Shown piece by piece: positions 1-6,375 of a DNA stretch of 12,971 nucleotides. The notes beneath the pieces were generated by a model. It made no database searches and was not told the origin of the DNA. It saw only the letters and a program-made list of their open reading frames with translations. Source of the DNA: Treponema sp. UBA1798 (GTDB lineage Bacteria > Spirochaetota > Spirochaetia > Treponematales > Treponemataceae); assembly GCA_002319875.1 (NCBI GenBank), contig DCFS01000279.1:523-13493 (forward strand). Reading direction: 5' to 3'. The first letter of the stretch is position 1; every line of letters starts with the position of its first letter. The position numbers and the translations under genes were made by a program.

Positions 1-137
1 TCGTTGGTTTTAAATGATGAATAAAACATCCACAGCAACGGAAGAACCGTAATAAGTGTAAACAGGCTAAAAATAAAATATGAAAGAACTTTACCGAAAG
101 TTATATGCGGTAATGGTATCCGTGATTGATTCGTCAT
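1..137 (-). CDS. Carbohydrate ABC transporter permease, MalG type (partial, N-terminus only)
   Basis: The first 45 codons of a gene that runs off the left edge. The translation starts M-T-N-Q-S-R-I-P-L-P and then has one hydrophobic segment (about residues 20-40) ending in LPLLWMFYSSFKTN. That ending is typical of the first membrane helix and following loop of MalG-type (binding-protein-dependent transport) inner-membrane permeases, which usually have the form P-x-x-W-x-x-x-x-S-x-K. The ATG lies 2 nt after the stop of the upstream permease. An AGGAG ribosome site (146-150) sits inside the end of that gene, 8 nt before the ATG, so the two are translationally linked. It should form the heterodimeric membrane pore with the neighbouring permease. 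No ATPase gene is visible; in many such systems a shared MsiK/UgpC-like ATPase is encoded elsewhere, or it may lie beyond the edge. Confidence 0.88.
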   Translation of the reverse strand, partial: MTNQSRIPLPHITFGKVLSYFIFSLFTLITVLPLLWMFYSSFKTN

Positions 138-139
138 TT

Positions 140-1054
140 TCAGGACTCCTCGTCCGAACCGAGTTTTTTACCGATGGCATTGCTGATAATGATCATAACA
201 ACACTTATCAGAACAATAGCATTGGAAATAGTAGCACCGTATGCAAACCGCAGGGGATTTGAATAATCCTGGAATGCCGTACGGTACATGAGGATCGGCA
301 GAACTTCTGCATTAAGCCGGGTAATTCCTTCTGTAGTAATAGAAAAAATAAGGCCAAAACCTTTAAGGGACCCGGCAATAGCAAGAATACAGGATATAAG
401 AATTGTACCAGTCATAAGAGGAACGATAATTTTAAAAAATATCTGAGTTTCGCTTGCTCCATCAATCTTGGCAGCTTCTATCATGCTGTCGTTTATTTTC
501 TGCAGATTAGCAAGGAAAATTATCATATACAGCCCTGTGTACATCCATATCAGGGCAAAACCGATAGGAATCATAATTGTATCCGGATGAAGCATCATTT
601 CGAACTGACGGGAAGGATCACCGGAAATATATTGAAGAAACCGTGAAACAGGTCCATCCGCACGAAAAATCATGCGCCACATAATACCGATTACTATCGT
701 CGACAGAAACTGGGGGAGAAAGACCATTGCCTGGAAAAAACTGCTGTACCGGACATTTTTGCGGTATAAAATAAAAGCCAGAATAAAACCGAGCGGAATC
801 TGCCCGAAAACGGAAACTGCAACAACGATCATATTATTCTTAAATGCATGATAGAAATCCGGATCTGAAAGAAGAGTTCTGTAATGAGAGAAACCCATAA
901 AATGCCAGATACCACCTTTGTTCGGATTGTAATCAGAAAAGCTCAATGCAACCGAATATATAATAGGATATGCAACAATAAAAAGGTATATCACCAGCCC
1001 CGGTAATACAAAACCGGCAAAGGTAAGCATATTTTTTGAATTTCTTTTATTCAT
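140..1054 (-). CDS. Carbohydrate ABC transporter permease, MalF/UgpA type
   Basis: A complete 304-residue inner-membrane permease of the binding-protein-dependent transport family. About six hydrophobic segments are visible (near residues 12-38, 74-96, 108-130, 160-182, 207-229 and 272-295). The cytoplasmic EAA loop that contacts the ATPase is present at residues 193-214 (EAAKIDGASETQIFFKIIVP), with the conserved E-A-A-x-x-D-G-A and a G-x(9)-I-x-x-P-like spacing. Length and N-terminal P-x-x-x-x-Y-P-I-x-x-S pattern fit the MalF-like partner without the extra MalF P2 domain. ATG at 1054 is supported by GGAGAG (1059-1064). It lies downstream of the binding-protein gene and 2 nt before the second permease. 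Substrate is inferred as cellobiose or cellodextrin from the adjacent phosphorylase; the sequence alone does not prove this. Confidence 0.93.
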   Translation of the reverse strand: MNKRNSKNMLTFAGFVLPGLVIYLFIVAYPIIYSVALSFSDYNPNKGGIWHFMGFSHYRTLLSDPDFYHAFKNNMIVVAVSVFGQIPLGFILAFILYRKNVRYSSFFQAMVFLPQFLSTIVIGIMWRMIFRADGPVSRFLQYISGDPSRQFEMMLHPDTIMIPIGFALIWMYTGLYMIIFLANLQKINDSMIEAAKIDGASETQIFFKIIVPLMTGTILISCILAIAGSLKGFGLIFSITTEGITRLNAEVLPILMYRTAFQDYSNPLRFAYGATISNAIVLISVVMIIISNAIGKKLGSDEES

Positions 1055-1058
1055 TTTT

Positions 1059-1076
1059 CTCTCCGGTTAACACCGG
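1059..1076 (-). promoter_or_regulatory. Stem-loop overlapping the permease ribosome-binding site
   Basis: On the minus strand CCGGT and ACCGG (1072-1076 and 1063-1067) form a perfect 5-bp GC-rich stem with a GTTA loop. The last two bases of the stem are the first two G of the GGAGAG ribosome site of the permease. The hairpin could partly hide the site and lower translation of the membrane subunits. The pairing is seen directly; the effect on translation is inferred. Confidence 0.45.
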
Positions 1077-1080
1077 ATAA

Positions 1081-1103
1081 AGAGGCAGGGATATTTGCCC
1101 TCT
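1081..1103 (-). other. Second stem-loop in the binding-protein/permease spacer
   Basis: On the minus strand AGAGGGCA and TGCCTCT pair over 7 bp with one bulged G, around an 8-nt loop. There is no T-tract after it, so it does not look like a terminator. It may stabilise the 3' end of the upstream message after processing, as intercistronic hairpins do in several sugar-transport operons. It is one of three consecutive stem-loops in this 126-nt spacer. Confidence 0.35.
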
Positions 1104-1130
1104 GTGCTTTGCCGCTTCATCCTTTTTCAT

Positions 1131-1163
1131 CAAAAATCCGCCCCTGCATATACAGAAGCGGAT
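1131..1163 (-). terminator. Intrinsic terminator/attenuator between binding protein and permease
   Basis: Starting 17 nt after the binding-protein stop codon, the minus strand reads ATCCGCTTCTG, then loop TATATG, then CAGGGGCGGAT, followed by TTTTG. All 11 positions of the stem pair (nine Watson-Crick, two T-G wobbles). This is a textbook rho-independent terminator placed inside an operon. Leaky termination here would give much binding protein and little permease, the usual ratio for ABC importers. Hairpin and T-tract are seen directly; partial read-through is inferred from the lack of an obvious promoter before the permease. Confidence 0.72.
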
Positions 1164-1180
1164 ATGACATAGTGACAGAA

Positions 1181-2467
1181 TTACTTTACCAGCAACTGAA
1201 TTTCAGCTGCTACCTGCGCAGGGGTTTTTGTTCCAGCGACAATCTGCTGACAGCCGGCAAGCAGCGTATCATTCGCTTTGCCGGAGAGATAAGAATCTAT
1301 AACATCTGTATTCGGCGCCGTTGTACCAAGCGCTACTTTTTCAGAAATAATAGGCGGCATATCTGCGGGGACTTTATAATTCTTTAAGACAGGGGCAACG
1401 ATCAGACCGTCACGCAGCCGTTCAGTGACTTCTTCCGTACTGTTGAAGAAATCAAGAAATTTAATTGCCGCTTTGCGGACCTTTTCATCAGAAATACCTT
1501 TTTTAGTAAGTCCATACCCAACCTGCCATGCAGCTGCAACCGTACCTGTACATCCTTTTTCACCTGGAAGTTTCGGGAATGCCATAAGCCGGGTTCCTTT
1601 CTGTGCGTCAGGAGTAAAATTGCCGGCATCCCACTGTCCTGTTACATAAAACAGACATTTACCGTTGCTGTAATCAGAGATTCCCGCGCCGGAATCAATC
1701 TGTACAGTTTTAGAAGAAAGGACACCATCCTTTACCATGGTAGCCAGAACAGAAAGTGCTGCCACGAACTCCGGATCAGTAAATTTCTTTTCACCCTTAG
1801 CAGCCTTTTGAATCCAGTTGGGATCTCCGGATGTACGGGCAATAAAGCAGGACATCAGGCAGGATCCCCATGCCCACCCATCGGCACCATGTGTTGAAAC
1901 GACTTCTACACCTTTAGCACGGGCAACCGGAACCATTTTAACCCAGTCATCATATGTCTTAGGCTCATTCAGGCCAAGTTTAAGAAGCAGATCTCTGTTT
2001 TCAAATACGACGGTACACATATTTGAGGTTCCCAGAGGAAGATAATAAATTTCTCCTTTGGGTCCCATGTTCGGAATCAGTTTCATATCATATTTGTTCT
2101 GATCAAGATAGGAGCGCATATCGATCTGCTGACCGGCTTCCTGCCAGGGTTTACCCCAGCGGGCATCAGCTCCCATATAGGCAAGGTCGGGGATATCTCC
2201 GGATGCAAGGCGCGCGGTAACTTTCTGATGATAGGCCTCATCATAAAGCATTTCATCATCAATATCGATATCGGGATTTGCGGCTTCAAAAGCGCTGACA
2301 ATACGCTTCCAGGCCTGACCTTCCGCATTGGAATTATCTCCATAAGCAAGAGCTTTTACGATAATTTTCCCTGATTTTGCAGATTCCTTTGATCCATTTG
2401 CAAAAATTACAGCTGCTGAAAAAGCAATAAACAGACAGCTTAATAATACCGTCCTCGAAGTTTTCAT
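1181..2467 (-). CDS. Extracellular solute-binding protein, family 1 (sugar ABC importer)
   Basis: A 428-residue periplasmic binding protein. It has a basic N-terminus and hydrophobic core (residues 5-23) and a likely signal peptidase I site near VIFA-NGSKES, which resembles treponemal sugar-binding proteins. The mature part has features of SBP family 1 (MalE-like): F-E-A-A-N-P-D-I near 60, D-I-P-D-L-A near 90, L-P-L-G near 143, Y-D-D-W near 167, and a late A-A-I-K-F-L-D-F-F-N-S segment. The ATG at 2467 has a perfect AGGAGG site (2472-2477). It is the first gene of a binding-protein-permease-permease operon read from its own promoter, with an operator dyad in the leader. Ligand is inferred as cellobiose or short cellodextrin because the shared operator links it to a cellobiose phosphorylase. 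Confidence 0.93.
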   Translation of the reverse strand: MKTSRTVLLSCLFIAFSAAVIFANGSKESAKSGKIIVKALAYGDNSNAEGQAWKRIVSAFEAANPDIDIDDEMLYDEAYHQKVTARLASGDIPDLAYMGADARWGKPWQEAGQQIDMRSYLDQNKYDMKLIPNMGPKGEIYYLPLGTSNMCTVVFENRDLLLKLGLNEPKTYDDWVKMVPVARAKGVEVVSTHGADGWAWGSCLMSCFIARTSGDPNWIQKAAKGEKKFTDPEFVAALSVLATMVKDGVLSSKTVQIDSGAGISDYSNGKCLFYVTGQWDAGNFTPDAQKGTRLMAFPKLPGEKGCTGTVAAAWQVGYGLTKKGISDEKVRKAAIKFLDFFNSTEEVTERLRDGLIVAPVLKNYKVPADMPPIISEKVALGTTAPNTDVIDSYLSGKANDTLLAGCQQIVAGTKTPAQVAAEIQLLVK

Positions 2468-2492
2468 TTTTCCTCCTGATTACGTATCACAA

Positions 2493-2515
2493 GTTAATTG
2501 ATTTAATCAACCAAC
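2493..2515. promoter_or_regulatory. Operator dyad 1 for the ROK regulator (binding-protein operon)
   Basis: A 23-bp imperfect palindrome whose core TTGATT-T-AATCAA (2498-2510) is a perfect 13-bp dyad. It begins 3 bp downstream of the -10 box of the binding-protein promoter, so it covers the predicted transcription start. It matches operator 2 at 3832-3854 at 19 of 23 positions. ROK repressors of the XylR/NagC type commonly bind AT-rich dyads of this size; assignment to the neighbouring ROK protein is inference from position and duplication. Confidence 0.78.
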
Positions 2516-2518
2516 ATA

Positions 2519-2546
2519 ATACTATCATAACTTTTCAAACTGTCAA
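2519..2546 (-). promoter_or_regulatory. Sigma-70 promoter of the binding-protein operon
   Basis: On the minus strand a perfect -35 TTGACA (2541-2546) and a -10 TAGTAT (2519-2524, 4 of 6) are separated by 16 bp. The -35 box begins 7 nt after the stop codon of the ROK gene. The predicted start falls inside operator 1, giving a leader of roughly 45 nt before the binding-protein ATG. Confidence 0.68.
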
Positions 2547-2552
2547 GCTTTT

Positions 2553-3743
2553 TTATTTGGTCCGGGTGTTATTAAAAAACTCAAGAATCGACTTTCCCTG
2601 AAATTTATCATCTTCCACTTCTTCGACTGGCTTTAAGCCGGGAAGCTGGAATAATTTTTCAAGCACCATTCCTGCAGCTCCAAACGATACCGCATTTTCT
2701 GTAAGGCTGGCTGCAGTTACCCTGATGGTACGTATATTTGTATAAGGCCACTGATAGTTAATCCGGGATCGTACAATAGTTACCAGTTTTGAAGCATATG
2801 TTCCGGAGAGTCCGCCGATATATACTCTGTCTATATTCAGTGTATTAACAAGAAAAGCAATATTCTGTGCAAGTTCTTCAAAAACAGAAATAACCACAGA
2901 CATATCATCCATTGTTACAAGCTGCTCCTCACCGTTTAAGAACTGGCTTTTATTTCCTTCCCTCCAGAAAATACTTCTGAATTCACCTGCAGAACAATCA
3001 GATCCGTGAAAGACTTCTCCGTTAAAAACCAGCCCGAGACCGACAGAAAGGTTTTTGGGAGTATCTCTGACCGGCTGGATAGGCCGATATTCCACAAGCA
3101 CATACAGCATATTCTCGTGCCATGAATCACTTTTCAGGGCAAGTTCACTGTAACAGCAGGACCGGGCATCATTTTCCAGGTACACAGGAACAGAGACTTT
3201 AGATTCTATCTGCTGTATAAAGTCGAGAGGCTCTTTTATTAACAGCGGAATAGACTGAATGATAAGTCCCTTTCTGTTATTTATATATGCCGGTAATCCA
3301 ACACCTATTCCGGCAAGGGGAACAGAAATTTCAGAAGAAGCCTTATGTAATATTTCATACGCCTCAAAAAATATGCCTGTACAGGTTTTGGAAACAAAAT
3401 CGTCAGGATCGATTCTCTGCCGGTGTTCGAAGACAACATTCCCCTGCAAGTCCAGCAGGGTACATGAAAATCTTTCCGGATTAATCTCTATTCCTCCCGC
3501 ACATGCACATGTTTTTACAAGTTCGATAAAGACGGGCTTTCTGCCTCCCTGCGGACCGGGTGTTCCTTCTGATGCTTCATAAATCAGATTCATGGCGGCA
3601 AGCACCGATGTAATTTTTGTAACTGTTGATTTATCAAGATGAAGAATAGCTGCTATTTCACCTCTGCTGATTCTTTTTTTCTGCCATAAAAGTCGCAGTA
3701 CCCGTGTGATATTGACATCCGCAAGCATTTTACTTGATTTCAT
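2553..3743 (-). CDS. ROK-family transcriptional regulator of sugar use
   Basis: A 396-residue regulator from the ATG at 3743. Residues 10-52 form a winged helix-turn-helix (SRGEIAAILHLDKSTVTKIT), followed by the G-G-R-K-P wing typical of NagC/XylR-type ROK proteins. A ROK fold follows, with GIGVGLPAYIN (145-155), E-N-D-A (190-193) and G-S-D-C-S-A-G-E (247-254). The kinase-type phosphate loop is replaced by G-I-E-I-N-P-E-R, and the zinc motif C-x-C-G-x-x-G-C is absent, so it should be a regulator and not a sugar kinase. It is divergent from the phosphorylase and upstream of the importer, whose promoters carry matching dyads. Start choice is uncertain: the frame is open to a TTG at 3779, and neither start has a clear ribosome site. 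ATG 3743 gives the usual N-terminus with M-L-A-D-V-N just before the helix-turn-helix. Confidence 0.9.
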   Translation of the reverse strand: MKSSKMLADVNITRVLRLLWQKKRISRGEIAAILHLDKSTVTKITSVLAAMNLIYEASEGTPGPQGGRKPVFIELVKTCACAGGIEINPERFSCTLLDLQGNVVFEHRQRIDPDDFVSKTCTGIFFEAYEILHKASSEISVPLAGIGVGLPAYINNRKGLIIQSIPLLIKEPLDFIQQIESKVSVPVYLENDARSCCYSELALKSDSWHENMLYVLVEYRPIQPVRDTPKNLSVGLGLVFNGEVFHGSDCSAGEFRSIFWREGNKSQFLNGEEQLVTMDDMSVVISVFEELAQNIAFLVNTLNIDRVYIGGLSGTYASKLVTIVRSRINYQWPYTNIRTIRVTAASLTENAVSFGAAGMVLEKLFQLPGLKPVEEVEDDKFQGKSILEFFNNTRTK

Positions 3744-3800
3744 GCATTGAACTATTACACAGCATTCGTGTTTTTGCAAGATGATTTTTTAAGATTGTAT

Positions 3801-3829
3801 TTGACAGTTGAATTCGTGCATGTTATACT
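3801..3829 (+). promoter_or_regulatory. Sigma-70 promoter of the cellobiose phosphorylase gene
   Basis: A perfect -35 TTGACA (3801-3806) and a -10 TATACT (3824-3829, 5 of 6) are separated by the ideal 17 bp. The predicted start is near 3836, inside operator 2. This is one of the best promoter matches in the window. Confidence 0.8.
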
Positions 3830-3849
3830 TCGTTAGTTGACTAATTCAA
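3822..3849 (-). promoter_or_regulatory. Possible promoter of the ROK regulator gene
   Basis: On the minus strand TTGAAT (3844-3849) and TATAAC (3822-3827) stand 16 bp apart. The -10 box overlaps that of the divergent phosphorylase promoter, and the -35 box lies within operator 2. If real, the ROK protein would repress itself from the same site. The hexamers are moderate matches, so this is tentative. Confidence 0.38.
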
Positions 3850-3854
3850 CCAAC
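3832..3854. promoter_or_regulatory. Operator dyad 2 for the ROK regulator (phosphorylase promoter)
   Basis: A 23-bp dyad with core GTTGA-N5-TCAAC (3836-3850), beginning 2 bp after the -10 box of the phosphorylase promoter and covering the predicted start. It shares 19 of 23 positions with operator 1, including the flank CAACCAAC. Both copies have the same placement relative to their promoters, which is strong evidence for one regulator acting on both. Confidence 0.8.
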
Positions 3855-3867
3855 TTGAAGGTTTTTT

Positions 3868-6351
3868 ATGAAATATGGCTTTTTTGATGATGTAAACAGA
3901 GAATACGTAATAACATGTCCGCGAACCCCCTATCCCTGGATCAATTATCTTGGTAACGAAAATTTTTTTTCACTTATTTCAAATACTGCAGGCGGTTATG
4001 TATTTTATAAAGACGCCCGCCTCCGGCGTCTGACAAGATACCGTTATAATAATATACCTCTCGATTCAAATGGCAGATATTTTTATATAAAGGAGGGTGA
4101 CACTATATGGTCTCCGGGATGGCAGCCGGTAAAAACGGAACTCGATTTTTATGAATGCCGGCATGGTTTCGGCTATACTAAAATATTGTCAAAAAAAAAT
4201 AACCTTACAACAGATATACTCTACATGGTACCCAACAGTGAAAATGCAGAAATACAAATGATTACACTGAAAAATGAGTCTGTGTCAGAAAAAAATATCT
4301 CGCTCGTTTCTTTCGTTGAATGGTGCCTGTACAATGCACAGGACGACGGTACTAATTTCCAGAGAAATTTTTCTACCGGAGAAGTAGAAATTGAAGGCAG
4401 TACAATTTATCACAGAACAGAATACCGCGAAAGACGAAACCATTTCACCTTTTACAGTGTGAATACGCCCATTCAGGGTTTTGACACTGACAGGGAAACC
4501 TTTCTCGGTCTTTATAACAGCCTCAGTGAACCGCACTCAGTTCTTGCGGACAAAAGCGGTAATTCAGTAGCCGACGGCTGGTCCCCTATTGCAAGCCACC
4601 GCATTCAGATAAAACTTCAGCCGGGAGAAAGCAGGACCTGCATATTCATTCTGGGGTATATTGAAAATCTTCCCGAAAAAAAATGGGCTGTAACTTCTTC
4701 ACAGGGAGCAGACGGCCAGATGCTCTTAAGATCAAATACCACCGGCGGTATTATCAATAAAGAAAAAGCATATACGTTGCAAAAAAAGTTTTCCACACCT
4801 CAACAGGTATATGAAGCCTATGATTTACTGAAAATTTACTGGACTACTATTCTGTCGCATTTTACCCTTAAAACGGACGATAAAAAACTGGACCGGATGA
4901 TCCTATGGAATCAGTACCAGTGTGCTGTTACCTACAATTTTGCCAGGTCCGCCAGTTATTTCGAAAGCGGAATTGGCAGAGGTATAGGATTCCGTGACAC
5001 AAGTCAGGATATGCTGGGTGCTGTTCATCAGCTCCCTCAGGAACGTATAAGGGACCGGTTATATGATGTTGCTGCAACACAGTTCGAAGACGGAAGCGCT
5101 TATCATCAGTTTCAGCCGCTGACAAAACGCGGTAATGCCGACATCGGTTCCCATTTCAACGACGATCCACTCTGGATTATCCTGGGGGTAGGCGGTTATA
5201 TCAGGGAAACAGGTGATGCAGCGTTTCTAAACCGGGAAATACCGTTCGATAATGACCTTACAAATACTGCATCTCTTTTCGAACATCTGAAGCGATCTTA
5301 TCACTATACACTGCTGCATACGGGGCCTCACGGGCTACCGCTTATCGGCAGAGCAGACTGGAACGACTGTCTTAATCTGAACTGCTTCAGTGATAATCCG
5401 GATGATTCGTTTCAGACCTGCACAAATAAAGACGGCAACCGGGCAGAATCCGTTTTAATAGCAGAAATGTTCATATACATCACTCCGGATTATGCGGCGA
5501 TGTGCCGTATACAGGGCGACGAAGCAGAAGCCCTCAACGCGGAAGCCGCTGCAAAAAAAATGGAAACGACTGTCTGCAAAAGCGGATGGGATGGGAACTG
5601 GTTTCTCCGGGCATACGATGATGAAGGAAATAAAATAGGCTCGCATGAATGTAAGGACGGTAAAATATTTATCGAAACACAGGGCTTCGGAGCAATGGCA
5701 CGCATAGGGGAAGACAAAGGATACCCGGAAAAGGCTCTCAACAGCGTCAGGAAATATCTTGACACAAGATATGGTATTGTTATCCTTGATCCTCCATACC
5801 GCACCTATCACCTGGAACTCGGTGAAGTTTCTTCCTATCCTCCCGGTTACAAGGAAAACGGCGGAATATTTTGCCATAATAATCCATGGATTATTATTGG
5901 AGAAATCATTTCAGGACAAGCCGACGAGGCCTTCAAACATTACAAAAAAATAGCACCTGCATACCTTGAAGACATAAGCGATATCCACAGAACTGAGCCA
6001 TATGTATATTCCCAGATGATAGCAGGAAAAGCGGCCAGACGATTCGGAGAGGCAAAAAACAGCTGGCTTACAGGAACTGCTGCATGGAATTTCGTTGCTC
6101 TTTCCCAGTATATCTGTGGTATACGGCCGGAATACCATGGCCTGCGGATAGAACCCCGACTCCCTTCTTCTATAAAAAAAGCTGAAGTCACCAGAAAATT
6201 CCGGGGAACAGAGTACCATATAAGCATTGAAAACAGAAATAATACGGGGAATATAGCAATCACCGTGAAAGGCAACGCAAAGATTGAAAAAACAGTAGTT
6301 CTTGCCGATCCGGAAGCAGCTGATATTTATATTTCAGTCACTGTAGGTTGA
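3868..6351 (+). CDS. cbp: Cellobiose phosphorylase (glycoside hydrolase family 94)
   Basis: An 827-residue cytoplasmic enzyme with no signal peptide. It is recognised by close resemblance along its whole length to known cellobiose phosphorylases (about 820 residues), including the N-terminal YPWINYLGNENFFSLIS (22-38) and GGYVFYKDARLRRLTRYRYN (42-61). Layout: N-terminal beta-sandwich (about 1-290), helical linker (about 310-335), (alpha/alpha)6 barrel (about 335-750), small C-terminal beta part. Active-site motifs: GFRDTSQD (374-381), GRADWNDCLNLN (494-505), where D500 is the expected general acid, YPPGYKENGGIFCHNNPW (657-674), and the phosphate-site region WLTGTAAWNF (733-742). The reaction is reversible: cellobiose plus phosphate gives alpha-glucose-1-phosphate plus glucose. 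GAAGG (3857-3861) precedes the ATG. Cellodextrin phosphorylase is less likely because those are longer. The gene is divergent from the ROK regulator and carries its operator. Confidence 0.96.
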   Translation: MKYGFFDDVNREYVITCPRTPYPWINYLGNENFFSLISNTAGGYVFYKDARLRRLTRYRYNNIPLDSNGRYFYIKEGDTIWSPGWQPVKTELDFYECRHGFGYTKILSKKNNLTTDILYMVPNSENAEIQMITLKNESVSEKNISLVSFVEWCLYNAQDDGTNFQRNFSTGEVEIEGSTIYHRTEYRERRNHFTFYSVNTPIQGFDTDRETFLGLYNSLSEPHSVLADKSGNSVADGWSPIASHRIQIKLQPGESRTCIFILGYIENLPEKKWAVTSSQGADGQMLLRSNTTGGIINKEKAYTLQKKFSTPQQVYEAYDLLKIYWTTILSHFTLKTDDKKLDRMILWNQYQCAVTYNFARSASYFESGIGRGIGFRDTSQDMLGAVHQLPQERIRDRLYDVAATQFEDGSAYHQFQPLTKRGNADIGSHFNDDPLWIILGVGGYIRETGDAAFLNREIPFDNDLTNTASLFEHLKRSYHYTLLHTGPHGLPLIGRADWNDCLNLNCFSDNPDDSFQTCTNKDGNRAESVLIAEMFIYITPDYAAMCRIQGDEAEALNAEAAAKKMETTVCKSGWDGNWFLRAYDDEGNKIGSHECKDGKIFIETQGFGAMARIGEDKGYPEKALNSVRKYLDTRYGIVILDPPYRTYHLELGEVSSYPPGYKENGGIFCHNNPWIIIGEIISGQADEAFKHYKKIAPAYLEDISDIHRTEPYVYSQMIAGKAARRFGEAKNSWLTGTAAWNFVALSQYICGIRPEYHGLRIEPRLPSSIKKAEVTRKFRGTEYHISIENRNNTGNIAITVKGNAKIEKTVVLADPEAADIYISVTVG

Positions 6352-6354
6352 AAT

Positions 6355-6375
6355 ATAATCCGAAGTGATTATTTT
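6355..6375. terminator. Weak bidirectional stem-loop between convergent genes
   Basis: ATAATC (6355-6360) and GATTAT (6367-6372) form a 6-bp AT-rich stem around CGAAGT, followed by a short T run on the plus strand; on the minus strand the loop region contains CTTCGG. It is the only hairpin seen in the 17-nt gap between the phosphorylase and phosphate-transporter stop codons, and it overlaps the end of the transporter gene. The stem is weak, so termination here is tentative. Confidence 0.3.

Noticed and set aside
80..262. Plus-strand 60-codon frame across the junction of the two permeases
   Set aside because: It is antisense to two clear permease genes and has no recognisable domain or ribosome site.
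2435..2467. L-L-S-C near residue 8-11 of the binding protein as a lipobox
   Set aside because: The cysteine lies before most of the hydrophobic core, leaving too short a signal peptide; cleavage near A-N-G-S is more likely.
3259..3582. Plus-strand 107-codon frame inside the ROK gene
   Set aside because: Antisense shadow; rich in P, S and C with no family resemblance, and the opposite strand encodes a clear ROK protein.
5455..5877. Minus-strand 140-codon frame inside the phosphorylase gene
   Set aside because: It is antisense to highly conserved GH94 catalytic motifs and shows no domain of its own.
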